Source: Lantana camara (lineage: Eukaryota; Streptophyta; Magnoliopsida; Lamiales; Verbenaceae). From it: a stretch of 64,000 nucleotides of DNA. A program made the position numbers and the translations under genes. Where the stretch lies: NCBI GenBank assembly GCA_037501455.1, contig CM074861.1, positions 34,798,001 to 34,862,000 on the forward strand. Direction: 5' to 3'. Below, in pieces: positions 11,086-22,388 of the stretch. The first letter of the stretch is position 1. Each line of letters begins with the position of its first letter. Below the pieces are notes generated by a model. That model searched no databases. It worked only from the letters and a program-made list of their open reading frames with translations, and was not told the origin of the DNA.

Positions 11086-12163
11086 TGATCCGACTCGAAA
11101 TTGGTTTTGCTAAGTTGGAGGTCTAGCTGGCAATCTCGGGTCGATCAGTTAAGAATTTGTAGTAGTGGGCTCTTTAGTCGATCTAGAAACACTCAAACAC
11201 ACTTGAGCTCAAAGGCCAAATTGGGGACTTGGGGTTGGGCCCAAGTTTGGCACTCCGACGCTCAAGTTAGTGGGGAACTCTTAGAGAGAGAAATAAATGC
11301 TAAGGAAGCGAAATAAATGCTCTTAAATTTCTTACCAACTACTGTTCAAGGCGTGGGTATTTATAGTCATGAGCAATTAACACAGTGGTGCGTGTACCGC
11401 GATTATGCATTAATTGTCCTGTAATCGATCGGTCCATTTGTCGAACGCCTGAGCAGGTGACTTAAGGTCGAGTGTACCTTGATTTTCCTTTTGGCGTAGA
11501 CATGTACCGCGGGCATTAAATGCACTGTAGCGCGTCCAGCCGCGGTGAATAAGGGAGTTACACGTGCCCCGACAAAGATGCTTTATGGCATCTTGATGCC
11601 TAGTGTCGTAGGGTCTCGACCCATCAGGTCGAAATTAGGCGGATCGTGACGAGGCATGCCCGAAATAGGGAACCTATCAGTGGGGTCGAGACCCTACGTC
11701 ACCAGGACCAGGACGAGAGCGAGTACGAAATAAGGGTGCTTCAAGCTTGGTTCCCGTGCGAGGACCAGGACGGGAGCTAGTACGACCCGCTATGCGGGGA
11801 CCGAACTCGATCTGACCGGGATGCTAGGCTTGAGGGACGAACGTGGGTCCCGGGCTCAAATGCGATCCCGTTAGCAGGTTTGGGATCGATGACGATCCGG
11901 ATGGGCTTAGCACCATCAAGAGTTTCTTGGGCGGAAATGGATCGAGTTCGACCCCCTTAGGCAGATAGGGATTGAGTTCGATCCCTTGGGGTCTCCGGCT
12001 AGCGTGATCCCCTTTGGCGGACAGGGATCGAACTTTTCACCGATCCCAACACCCTGTATGACCCTGAAGGCGGGTTGGGATCTGGAACAGCTTGATGTGG
12101 CGAGATGTCCGGGTGGCTCCTCCTAAGGCGCGCCACGTGGTACCGTTATTTTATGCCATGTCA
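11086..12163 (-). repeat. Gypsy I 5' LTR
   Basis: This is the promoter LTR. On the minus strand it has a TATA box, CTATAAATA, at 11367-11359, so transcription would start near 11330 and run left into gag. The ends are TGATCCGACTCG and ATGCCATGTCA (plus-strand reading), followed by the CTTAG duplication. It differs from the left copy by scattered substitutions and a few short indels. Confidence 0.92.
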
Positions 12164-12168
12164 CTTAG

Positions 12169-12400
12169 GCTTGGTTAATTTTCCCCTAATGCAGTCAACA
12201 CAAGTTCCCATATCTCCAAAATCAAGAGAAGGAAGAATATCTAGTTTCACTAGTCTTTCTATCCTTTCTCTAGAAATGTGTCCAAGACGTCTATGCTATA
12301 ACACTAAAGAATTATCAGCCACCAAACATCTCTTAGACATAACATTTTCAACATTGAAAGAGGAATAAATTTGATTGGAAGCCAGATTTAATCTATAAAA
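12169..12400 (-). pseudogene. Copia pre-integrase domain segment
   Basis: The minus-strand translation gives YRLNLASNQIYSSF, then HRRLGHISRERIERLVK and CVDCIRGKLTKPK. This is the GAG_pre-integrase/HHCC zinc-binding region before a copia integrase (His in HRRLGH, Cys in CVDC). A stop precedes HRRLGH. It bridges the protease segment (right of the solo LTR) and the integrase (left of gypsy I), proving the nesting order. Confidence 0.82.
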
Positions 12401-14309
12401 TGTTGGGAAAACGAACAGAAACGCAGCGAAAATTTAAAATTTTTTCCCAACTAAGCAAGGATCGAATCTTGCAATTCTTATTCCCAAATTCATAGAGATC
12501 AAGAAACTCACTTAATTAGAAGCTTTCTTGACACGTTCTAGCCGCCCAAGAACGCTCTTCACGCGGCTTGATCCCCCAAAGCTCCTTCGAATCTTTCAAG
12601 ACTTCACGATAGTAGCCCTCTAGAGAAAATAGTCCACCAACCACGACCACGATCCGAATAGGGAGGATGCTAGTTCTATATTCGGTGTTTAGGCTCTAGG
12701 GTTTAGTGTATAATATTTGGATAAAGGAGAATTTGCTATCCACTCCCATGGAGTTCGAACCCTTCATATATATAGGGCTACTGTTTGAACCCCATTCCTT
12801 GTTAGCCAAGGATTCCAAACTCCTTTTGGAAAGGGATTTTTTCTTGGAGACTAAGTCTCTTACTTTAGCCAAAAGTCTCCTTTTAGATCAACTTGTCAAG
12901 CAAGAATAATATCTAACTCTATTAGATATTTTATTTTACTTTATTTATTAAATAATAAATAACTTGAAGACTAATAATTAGTTAATTCATAATTAATTAT
13001 TTATTAGACCTTAATTCTCCAAATTAGGACTTTAATATTAATTCAAAATTAAATCAAAGTCCATTAAATAATTAACACATTAATTATTTAATATATACAC
13101 ATATAAACACGCAACTACACGTGTCCCCAAGGACACGTGTCATACACGTGTGACTCACACGTGTGGGCGCCACCATTCACTTAATGGTTCGATCAACTTG
13201 TTTAATCGATTCAAGCCTTAACCCACGTGACCGGGTTGTTGTGTGTGACCCTCTAGGTTCTTAATTCAATTAGCAGTGACCCTAATTAATTAATCAGTCC
13301 ACAGATCAAACGACCATAGTCTAACAATAGGTGTTTGACCCTTAGCTGAATATGACTGTCTCGATTCGATAGAACCTTTAAGTCATTGACATATGTGAGA
13401 TACAATCCTCCTACGTTCCATCTCTTAATCAAGATCTAGGGCAAGGGAATAATTAGAAGCCTAATAATCTTGATCTTAATGTTAAAGTGCATTTCATATC
13501 CATTTGATCTCAATCCAAGAAACTCTTTTCTTGATGTCTTGATCCACTGCCTTGGCCAAGGACTCCTAGATGACATATGAATGACTTACACAATAAGAGA
13601 TCATCACCTTGCTAATGTAAGCGTAGGTCCTTTATTGATTCTCATATACTTTCATGTGCCACTTGTGCAGCCCAAGCATAAGCCTTGAATCAGTTGTCTA
13701 AGGCGACACCCTTTAAAGCTTACACCTAAGACTACAAAGTTAGCTCATAAAGTATCAATGGGACCTCAAGTTTAAGGACCACCTAATCACATCAATGACT
13801 CGTGAGATATTTCCTAATCTGGAAGTTTCTATTTCCAGATATAGAAACTTCTTTTCCCATTTAGGAATCTTCTCACACGGGACACCTCAGTGTACCTACT
13901 TAGAATAAGTAAGCACCCCTATGTATCACGCACGTATCAACTATACACTTTGTACCTCATGAAACAAGGCGGTCCTTCTTAAGGGCGTGATCACACGAGC
14001 AAGCCTCGAACAAGTCAGGTTGACACACCCACTGTCTGTAGGACTCATTGGCTTGGAGTGATTTCTAATCATGACTTATGTGATATAGGGCTCGTCCTAT
14101 GAACCAGTTCACCTAAATGGTTGAGTCCTATAAGTCATATTGATTAGGGGAGTTCTTATACATGCGTAGTCAAAAGAAAACACACAATCAAACAAGAGCA
14201 TATAAAGAAGTGTTGCCTCAATTCGTATTAGTCAAAGATTTTCTGTGATTTACAAAAGGAAATACTAAAGCTGACTATTACATCGGCTTTCAGGGCACTA
14301 TTCCTAACA
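12401..14309 (-). mobile_element. Copia-type solo LTR B (1909 bp)
   Basis: It starts TGTTGGGAAAACG and ends TTCCTAACA on the plus strand, and is homologous to solo LTR A throughout. The flanking duplication is imperfect, TAAAA on the left and TACAA on the right. It contains a cluster of CACGTG motifs near 13107-13165. The 67-aa ORF at 12706-12909 lies inside the LTR and has no family support. It interrupts the copia element between protease and pre-integrase. Confidence 0.85.
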
Positions 14310-15110
14310 TACAAGCCATTAGACAAAATACCACAACCAATAATTTTAGAATCTAAAATCAAATCAACTTTTCTTTTACCAAAAGAAATGTTATAACCCA
14401 GTTTGTCTAAAGCAGAAATAGAAATCAAATTTCGAGTAAAACTCGGAACATAGAAAACATTTTCAAGAACTAGTCTGAAATTTGTGTCTAAATTCAAAAT
14501 AACAGTTCCTACACATTATAATACTGCTAAGGCTTCAATAGCTACTCCAATTTTAGACTCTTCTTCACATGGCTTCCTTTGGCTAATAAACCCCTGCAAT
14601 GAAATGACAACATGGACATTTGCCCTGCTGTCAATCCACCAGGAATTAATGGGAACATTAACTAAATTTGACTCAAAACAAACTAGGGCTAAAAGATTAC
14701 CTTCTTGTTTCTTCTTCTCTAACAAAGCTTTGAAATCAGGGCAGTCACGTCTTTTATGGTTTGGTTTCTTACAAAATTAACACTTTATTCCCTTTTTAAA
14801 ACCATCTTTCTTCACCCCTAGGTTTTGGGTCTGACCAGCACCATGCCTATTAGTTTTCTGAGCAGTCTTTTTGTTCTTATGATGAGGATTCCTAGAGTTA
14901 AAGTTACCTAAACCCTTTGAGGACAAGAAAAGCTGTTTGACCACTCTCTCTCTTAATTTTCTCTTCTTCAGAAACATACTTCGAAATAAGGTCAAGGACA
15001 CTCCAGGATTCATCTTGAGTATTATAGGTTGTTTTGATTTGGCTGAACTCAATAGGTAAGGAATTGAGGGCACTGTGAACTATGTAGCCATTTGGCAATT
15101 TGCATCCATC
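14310..15110 (-). pseudogene. Copia gag C-terminus, zinc knuckle and protease
   Basis: On the minus strand the order is a gag segment (LPNGYIVHSALNSLPIEFSQ, EESKIK-like charged stretch), a CCHC zinc knuckle near 14770 (C-stop-FCKKPNHKRRDC, so one knuckle position is a stop), then the protease with SWWIDSRANVHV. There the usual DTGA/DSGA active site reads DSRA. It ends in NLISISALDKLGYNISF and SNGLY at the solo LTR. Frameshifts separate the parts. The knuckle binds RNA in live elements, and the protease matures the polyprotein. Confidence 0.8.
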
Positions 15111-15704
15111 AATGTTGTTCCTAAATTAATGTTCTGATTGAAAACAAATAATAGGCGCATGATCAATTAAAGTCTTACTAGAAAAATACTATTTCTCATC
15201 ACAAAACAAATTCGTGAGGACACATCATGGGCCCACATACAATTATCTTAAGTTCCAACTTCCCTGTGATAGCATAAAGAAACAGTAAAAGGCATGCCAA
15301 TTTTCATGTAAGTTATTTATAAGCAATAAGCACAAAAGAAAATTCACTGCCAAACTTCTATTCCAGACAAAAGTCAAAACACTATTGAAATTCAAAATTA
15401 CTCCGACGCTAGTTGGATTTATAGATAACAAAATAAAACGTAGAGTAATTCCGATAATCGAAAACTGACAATTATAAACAAAATTAACATGAACAACGCA
15501 GTACATCTTTCATATATTTTCAATAATAAATATAATTCATGTGCGAATCATCAAAACAACAATATACGAATTCAAATTTCATAAATCCGAAGAACATCCA
15601 TTATATCAAATTACGGGTATGTTGTGATAAAAATTTTAATCCCGTACTTTGATATTCATATCAATTCAATAATCTCAATTAGGATTCTAAATTCATAGGT
15701 GTTT
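15111..15704 (-). other. Copia 5' untranslated region, gag start missing
   Basis: About 600 bp lie between the primer site and the first recognisable gag sequence. They are AT-rich, and the 87-aa frame at 15243-15506 does not resemble gag. Either the gag N-terminus was deleted here or this is a long leader. Confidence 0.4.
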
Positions 15705-15717
15705 GGCTTTGATACCA
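15705..15717 (-). other. Copia primer-binding site (tRNA-iMet type)
   Basis: On the minus strand it reads TGGTATCAAAGCC, one base away from the common plant iMet site TGGTATCAGAGCC. It lies 2 bp inside the LTR end at 15720. Confidence 0.85.
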
Positions 15718-15719
15718 AT

Positions 15720-16156
15720 TGTAAGAAATTAATTTTAGGGAGCCAGAATCACACCATGAAAATAAAATACCTAATAAGCAATTAAGATTACCTGATTCCG
15801 CCATCTCTGATAATCTCTCGTGATCTCTCGTGTTGTGGAATCAACTGCTTTGGGTAGGTCTTCCTCTCCTTCTCACACCAAAAATTGACAGCTTAATGGG
15901 AAAACAATATCAGAATGTGGAGTAGAGAGGGACCTAGCCACGACATATAAATCCCTAGAAGCCCTCCCATCACGGGCTTTCTAGAAATGGGCCTACACCA
16001 GCCGTCGAACCACGTTTATTAAATCAAGCCCTTTGACAAAATTGGGTCAACTAAATAGGCCTTATTAGTCTTATGTTATTAGCCGTATTATTTAGCACAT
16101 TTTATTTAATACAATCATCAATTAATATAAGTTCAACAAGAAATTTTCTCACAACA
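15720..16156 (-). repeat. Copia 5' LTR (about 437 bp)
   Basis: The inner end is fixed by the primer site: TGTAAGAAATT on the plus strand. The outer end is placed at ...TTTTCTCACAACA (16156), which gives a TGT...ACA pair. It cannot be confirmed because the other LTR is outside the window. A gypsy LTR begins only 4 bp further right. Confidence 0.5.
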
Positions 16157-16159
16157 AAG

Positions 16160-17722
16160 TGTCACGGGCGGACTCATTTACTTGTGCAGCGGAATAATTT
16201 TTCGCCTGTGAGGCTCCCTCAGGTTCTCCAAAACCTTCGGTCCGCCTTCCATCTTCGAGTCTTTATGATGACCCTTCTTCTTCTTAGCATCATTCGCGCA
16301 TTAGCGATAGCTTTCGAATGCTTACTCGTATCACACTTCGTGTTCGGTACTCGCCCATTCATGTTCTACAAGCTAGCATGCTTGCCATACGTCCCACACT
16401 CTCGGGGTCCCAACAATGCATCTCTTGATGGCATGGGAGCATACATGCTCCGTTTTGGCATGAAGGGCTACAAGCGTGCCCAACACGCAATCCTCGTGCT
16501 CGTCACTCGCTCTGGATGCTTCGATCTTAGGTGCGTCTCGGCGCCCTTCACTTGCTTCTCGCCCGAGTAGGATAACTCGTAAGTCCAAGGCTCATTCAAC
16601 TTGCCATCAACCCACAATTGTAAATTATCCCACACAAAGCTTAGGACTTGCCTTCAAGCTCATAGGCAACTTGTCGTCATGCCCACTATGCGTTGTTGCC
16701 CAACAATTGCATATCTTAAGCCTACGTACCCTCGTGATGTGTGCGTGAACCCTTCGCACTTATCTATTAGTTAGCTCACGGGACTTTGGAGAACTTGTCT
16801 TCGATCACTCAATCGGCCTTGAGGTGTTTCTCGGGTCTAACAACAAAGGGACAGCCCACTGGGCTTAGCAGGAGCTCGTGCATAACCTTTGTGGCCTAAC
16901 TGATGCCCAACGCGGACCCCACCGTCCCATGCCGCTCGTTTGGTTCCCAAACCGCCCGAGAACACTAAGTTCCTCTACTAGGTTCCTAGTGCTGGCCCAT
17001 ACGGGCACCCCTTGCCCACACAGTGCTCGCTTAGTGCCATCACAACACGGGGAGGGCTGGTCGATGCTCACCAATGCATGCGCCCCCTTATAGTACTCTT
17101 CAAAAAAATTTCCTTTGTCTCCTCACTTGACATTGAAGCTAGCCGAGCAGCGCGACTTTTGCATAAATCCCGCATCCGACCTCCAAATCGCCCTCCGTTT
17201 TCGGTCAAACGAAGCCCTTGACTTCAATATTCATACTCCACACTTTCAGCCCCGTCCGAGACTCCATCGTTGGGGAATTGCCCTCGCAATAAGCTGAATT
17301 TACGAAGCTGTCCCTCTATGACAGCAGATTGTTGTCAAGGCTTGTTCATTGCTCAAACAGTGTCCAAATGACTTGAAACTTTACAGAGACTGTCCCAACA
17401 CATGAGGGAAGCTGCCCATAAAATATCTCCAGGAAATTCTTTTGTTTGATCTCTCTGCTCAGAGTACTTTCGGCCTGCCCCGCGCTGTTGACCGCCTCCC
17501 GGTCGCACCACAACTCCAAAGCCCAAACGGACTCGGAATGACCCCAAACTTGATGGAGATCATCTTCATACATCAAGGAATACGCTTGTCGAACAGTATT
17601 CCGATCCCACTTCGTTAAGACCCTCTGATCCACAACACCGGAGGGATGATATTCTCGAATCGCCCGCAACTAATGTCTCTAAGTTATGGCCGCAACCTTG
17701 GACATAAGTACGACCCATAACA
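16160..17722 (-). repeat. 3' LTR of a degraded Ty3/gypsy element (about 1563 bp)
   Basis: On the minus strand a polypurine tract AGTGGGGGAGGA (17734-17723) directly precedes TGTTATGGGTCG, and the segment ends in CCGCCCGTGACA at 16160. The upstream words GACGAGGACGTC are typical of the end of plant gypsy pol before the tract. The stretch is GC-rich against its surroundings. ORFs inside it (for example 16073-16570 plus and 17346-17669 minus) have no family match and are treated as chance. A second LTR is not in view. Confidence 0.6.
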
Positions 17723-17940
17723 TCCTCCCCCACTCGATCCATTGACGTCCTCGTCAAAACGCACTCGTCACAACAAGCGCGCTGTGCCAACTAACTGTAG
17801 CACCAGACGGAGTATCTCCAGAACAACAGTTCTAAGGCACCTTCTGTGCCGCACATCAGAAGTTCGCCACTTGCTCGCGCCCCAAACTTGTGCCTTTCGC
17901 ACAACATGTCCTTAAAGCGCTCTTGCGCCACTCACAACAA
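17723..17940 (-). other. Degraded gypsy internal end beside the LTR
   Basis: GC-rich sequence upstream of the polypurine tract. No clean frame survives. Confidence 0.4.
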
Positions 17941-18273
17941 AGCCCTCAGGCTTGGCAAATCCACCTAGGATTGCAAGGGACGACCGAGACTTCTTAGTGC
18001 AACCACCCTCGGTTAGCATACCCGCGAACGTCAAAGACCATCACCAGGGCGACCAGGACTTCTTAGTGCAACCTCATCTTAGGCACCGGTTGGCATACCT
18101 GCGAACGTCCACCACAACAAGAGCCCTCAGGCTCGGCAAATCCACCTAGGATTGTAAGGGACGACCAGGACTTCTTAGTGCAACCCCCTCGGTTAGCATA
18201 CCCGCGAACGTCAAACTTCAACTCAAGGACGACCAGGACTTCTTAGTGCTGCCGCATCTTAGGCACCGGCATG
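17941..18273. repeat. 181-bp tandem repeat, two copies, each an internal dimer
   Basis: Copy 1 is 17941-18121 and copy 2 is 18122-18273 (truncated). Each starts AGCCCTCAGGCT and contains two half-units that share GACGACCAGGACTTCTTAGTG (19 of these bases are invariant in the cleanest copies) and GCATACC[C/T]GCGAACGTC. The array ends at a (TA)n run starting about 18290. Confidence 0.8.
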
Positions 18274-18279
18274 CATATA

Positions 18280-18292
18280 CTTTTTGAATATA

Positions 18293-18333
<41 letters not shown>

Positions 18334-20540
18334 TACATTTATGTACTAATTAATAATTTCTATTATTTTTACGATATTTATACCATTTACAATTATATTG
18401 TATTGGAGATGAAATTTTTTAATATAATATAAGTATATGTCTTGAGTTACTTCACGTCTCTTCACCTAATTGCTTGAGCAAGGCTGCAAGAGCACATGGA
18501 CTCCCATGTTTTGCTCTATAAAGTTCGAAGTATTAGTTACAAAGTCACCTGTCTTGATATGGTTAACTTAATTAGTTTGTTAGTCAGTAATTTCTAGTGA
18601 TATAAATCTCAGAAGTCAGAAGCAGTTCATAAAATTGGTGAGAAAGTCGTACACCAAAATGGAACCCTTTCCTGTGACTCATAGTCCAAACTCCATTCAC
18701 ACTCTTAGACACACAATCAAAGTATTCATTCACAATCTTAGACTCATAATCAAAGTATTGCTCGATTAATATACAATTATGATACATGGATATGTGTTAT
18801 GAATACGGCACTATATTAAAGAGCGGGATAGATTTTTATGTTTTAAAATTTACTACCTGACAAACATTATAAAAATATATGTGTTACTACATCTGACATG
18901 GTAAAACAAGAAAAAGAGAATATGGGGTATGATAAGCATTTGATGCAAAAGAGGTAAGTTGGCATTGGATCCCCTTATCGTATTTCACATGTCAGTTCGA
19001 TCTTCTTCATGGGTTTTCCATTTCATAAAATACTCGACTATACACATTTAACTCCACTATATATGATGAGTTATACAACATGATCCGGAAAGCCTGTTGG
19101 CATGCATGCACCGCGCGCCACCTCGGTGCACGGCCCCTTCGTCTGACGGTAATGGTGGCAGACGGCCAATCCGGTTGAGTGTTGACACTCGTCATCCCGA
19201 AATATATTTTGGTTTATAAAATGAAATATTGGTAATTATTTTTCAACCACGGAATATCTATGAAGAATGCTACTTGGTCAATTGTGCACATGCATGATGA
19301 ACGGAATCTCTTACGTATTCTTGGATCCACACCGTGATTAACGTAAGTCACTTTCATGCCACAAATGATTAATTACCCATTTAAGGTCATATGGGGTAAC
19401 AGTTTCTACCTCATAACACTAATCTTTTTCAACAAATTAATATTCAAGTTAAATTATTGACTTACCAAAAAAAAAAGGTTAAATTGTTGTTATATCATGT
19501 CTGGTTTGGTCCTTGTTTAATTATGGAGTAAGTCCGTTTGGATACTTCAAAGTATCATTTATCGGGTTTTATATGTTAGTTGGATGTTTATATTGAATAT
19601 TATTATATTTAAAAAAAAATTAAATTTACATCATATTGTATTTGGTATCGCTACTTTATTGTATTATTGTCTATGATGTACGAATACTTTTAAAAATATC
19701 GTTTTACCGTGTCGTATCGTGTTGGACACCGTATCCGATACTCCTCACGTGGCAAATTCAAGAAAAAATCCGTGTCGTGTCGTGTCCATGTCGCCGTAAC
19801 CGTATCCATGTATCATAGATTGTTGTTGTTTAATTTATTTGAATTGATTGTTGAATTGGTAATAGGACGTTAAAATGACAATATATACCAACTAAGATTA
19901 ATTCTTGTTGTGTCATAATAGTGATTTCGACAACTTAATATTCGTATAGTGGTGATTAGATTATTATTAATGTTTCCATCAGATAAAAGAATATGATTTT
20001 GAGAATGATTGATTAACCAGGAATGTATAAGACATTGCTCGAACAATATTTTTTATAAATTTTTAATAGGAATTAGTCCAATCCAAATTCGATGCCAACT
20101 TTATATTACACTTGTTATTGGATTTGTCACACTCCTTAAGTTTTCCACCAACCATACGATAAGTATAAAATACTCATTCCCTCATTATATCGATTTGGTA
20201 GAATTAGGCTCGAACTAGAATTATCTGATTAACTTTTGTTCTCCCAACAAAATGGGCAAACTCATATATGTGCAAGACAAAAATAAACCATAATCAAATT
20301 ATTCATTTAAGTTTAAATTTTTTTTTATTAAAGTTTAATCATATTAGTATTAATAAATATTTAAACTTATCTAATTTTTTCGATATATTTTATATTTATT
20401 AAACTTACGAAAACAAAATTATCATCTTTAGATTATAATAAAAAAAATAGAAAAATACAACTAATGCTTAATTAGTTTCTGATAATTAATATTTGTCAAC
20501 GTAGCTACCAATTGTCAAACTTTTTTCTCTATTGTAGCTC
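18280..20540. other. Intergenic DNA upstream of the PADRE gene
   Basis: It opens with a (TA)n microsatellite (about 18290-18326) and is AT-rich host-like sequence. A small direct duplication is seen near 18695-18760 (CACAATCAAAGTATT). The stretch at 19680-19800 has several CGTGTCGTGTC-type words and may be an old repeat. I find no supported gene. The 60-70-aa frames here lack family features. Confidence 0.5.
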
Positions 20541-20542
20541 CC

Positions 20543-20548
20543 TATAAA
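20543..20548 (+). promoter_or_regulatory. TATA box of the PADRE gene
   Basis: TATAAA lies 77 bp upstream of the ATG at 20620 and is followed by a CT-rich stretch (CCCTCTCTCTC), as in many plant 5' UTRs. Transcription would start near 20575. Confidence 0.6.
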
Positions 20549-20619
20549 TTATAATTTAACAAACCCTCTCTCTCACACACACATACGACATTGCCATTTG
20601 TCCTTCTCACATTCAAGCC

Positions 20620-22388
20620 ATGGGGAACAGTTTGGGAGGGAAAAGAAGCGCAAAAGTGATGAAGATCAATGGAGAAACATTCAAATTGAGGACTCCGATT
20701 CAGGCAGGCGCGGTGGTGGATAACCACCCAGGTCATGTGGTGCTGGAGTCGGAGGCGGTAAAGCAGTACGGCGTCCGAGCCAAGCCTTTGGAGCCGCACC
20801 AGGAGCTGAAGCCGAAGCGCCTCTATTTCCTGGTGGAGCTGCCGAAGTTTCCGGCGGAAACGGGCGGAGTACGGAGGGTGCGGTCGGGGATTCAAATGAG
20901 CGCCAAGGATCGGCTCGACACGCTGATGCTGAAGCGGAGATCGGCTTCGGATTTGTCGATTATGAGGCCGCCGGTGAGTATTGAGCTCGAGGAGGAGAAA
21001 GTTGCCGGAATTGTTTCCCAGAACGGCGGCGGCGGTGGAGTTAGGGTTCGGGTGAGGTTGCCGAAGGCGGAGGTGGAAAGGTTGATGGCGGAGAGTAAGG
21101 ACGGCGCTGACGTGGCGGAGAAACTTGTTGGACTCTGCATTGCCGGAGGCGGTGCTGCGGCGGCGCCGGAGAAGAATGTCAATTTGATGAACGAACATGG
21201 ATCGGTCAAAAGAGCACCCAAATCGCGTGAGGTTCGGTATTTGTTTTTATATTTATTATTTATTTGTTTTAATTTATTCGTTTTGATCTCCGACATTGCT
21301 CTGTTTTTCCTCCCAAGTTTACGGGATTAGGGATTAATTCCATGTGCCAATTTTCAAACTAATCACATTTATGATTTAACTAATATATATATTCGAAATT
21401 AAATCTTCATTATTTGATTTGTGACTTAATTAATTGTGGTACAGCTGTTACATCTTGCTCAACGGTGAGTACTCCAAGAAATTCAAACATTTTTGACAAT
21501 TTCTTACTTTACCATAACTAATTCAACCTTAATAATAAGTTAATTATTGATTTTATTTCTTTATATTAATTAATGTATAAAATGATATGTGCACAGTTTA
21601 TGAACATGAGTTAATCAAGGTTGAAAAAAATGGCTCTTTTAGTGCAAGAATTTTCATATATATATATATATATAATTAGTGGATCTACCTATTGCATTGG
21701 TAGGTAAATTAGTTATGTTTCCATTCAAATTTTCTTAAATTTATTTTTTCATGATTTATAGCATAACTTTGCTGACTATTTCTGGGAATCTGCTCTGTCA
21801 TGTTTGCATGTAAAGAAGAACAAATTCGACCCACTTGCTGTTTAGATAAGCTCGGTCATAGTTGTACTGCAGAAAAGATTAAAGCTTATCCAATGATTCT
21901 TTAATCAACTTTACAAAAGAACTTTAGAAATTCAAGTTTTTTTTTAAGAAAAGCTGATAAGATTTCATGTTCTTGACAGAAAGTTAGGCGTCTTTGATGT
22001 TTGACCACCACCTTTGCTTCCACTTGATTAGAAATTAATGTTTTGTTGATCTGTAAAGTATGATGCATAAAGATAACTACCCAAAAAGATGACACTAAAG
22101 ATAAAGAATGTGTGTGATTTTAACAGCTTTAGACATGCCCATTGAACACATGAGTTGTAAATTGTAATCTGAAGAAAAATATAAAAAAAATTTATTCAAC
22201 AAATGTAAAATACTCGATTGATGGTAGCTTGATCGAGTTAGATAAATATTTGTTGAGTTATTTTTGTTCATTAAGTTTAAATTTCGGGAAATTCGACCTA
22301 TTTACATTATTCTTGCTTCATCTTGCAGAAGCGTGTCGGATTTATGCCGATAAACGAAGGAGAGATTCATATTGGTATGGCCTCTTAG
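20620..22388 (+). CDS. PADRE-domain (DUF4228) protein, three exons
   Basis: The N-terminus MGNSLGGKRSAKVMKINGET is typical of plant DUF4228/PADRE proteins, and Gly2 in an MGNS context is a plausible N-myristoylation site. Conserved blocks follow: PGHVVLESEAVKQYGVRAKPL, LYFLVELPKF, RRVRSGIQMSAKDRLDTLML and RSASDLSIM, then a Gly-rich loop and VRVRLPKAEVERLM. I place exon 1 at 20620-21226 (donor GTGAGG), exon 2 at 21445-21464 (only 20 nt) and exon 3 at 22329-22388. This joins in frame to 228 residues and ends in KRVGFMPINEGEIHIGMAS, matching the basic C-terminal motif usual for the family. If intron 1 is retained, the frame instead runs to 21330 with an implausible hydrophobic tail. PADRE genes are often induced by pathogens and stress, but the biochemical role is unknown. 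It is the only intact host gene seen. Confidence 0.88.

Larger units (their letters stand above)
1420..12163 (-). mobile_element. Ty3/gypsy element of the Tat lineage (gypsy I), rearranged
   Basis: Both ends are marked by a perfect 5-bp duplication, CTTAG at 1415-1419 and 12164-12168, and by TG...CA LTRs of 1078 bp. The element reads on the minus strand: 5' LTR 11086-12163, primer site just inside it, gag start, RT, two RNase H domains and an integrase tail. An antisense ORF on the plus strand lies between pol and the 3' LTR. Two RNase H domains plus an antisense ORF are typical of the Tat clade. Gag core, protease, RT fingers and integrase core are deleted, and an LTR piece is embedded at 8664-9172. 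A solo LTR sits at 3987-5947. Confidence 0.9.
1..16156 (-). mobile_element. Ty1/copia LTR retrotransposon, split by nested insertions and cut by the window edge
   Basis: The minus-strand order is 5' LTR (about 16156-15720), primer site (15717-15705), gag end and protease (15110-14310), pre-integrase segment (12400-12169), then integrase and reverse transcriptase (1419-1). The protein reads on across both gaps: the protease-side segment ends in ...SNGLY where the 14309/12401 insertion begins, and the pre-integrase segment runs into the integrase across 12163/1420. The two gaps hold a gypsy element and a solo LTR. The 3' end of pol and the 3' LTR lie outside the window. The N-terminal part of gag is missing. 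Several stops and small frameshifts show that the element is dead. Confidence 0.88.

Noticed and set aside
12706..12909. 67-aa ORF
   Set aside because: It lies within solo LTR B; the homologous part of solo LTR A does not keep it open.
16073..16570. 165-aa plus-strand ORF
   Set aside because: It crosses the end of the copia LTR into the gypsy LTR and lacks any recognisable domain, so it is a chance frame in GC-rich repeat DNA.
20542..21198. 218-aa minus-strand ORF opposite the PADRE gene
   Set aside because: It mirrors exon 1 of the PADRE gene, is His/Arg/Leu-rich as expected from the antisense of a GC-rich exon, and has no family features.
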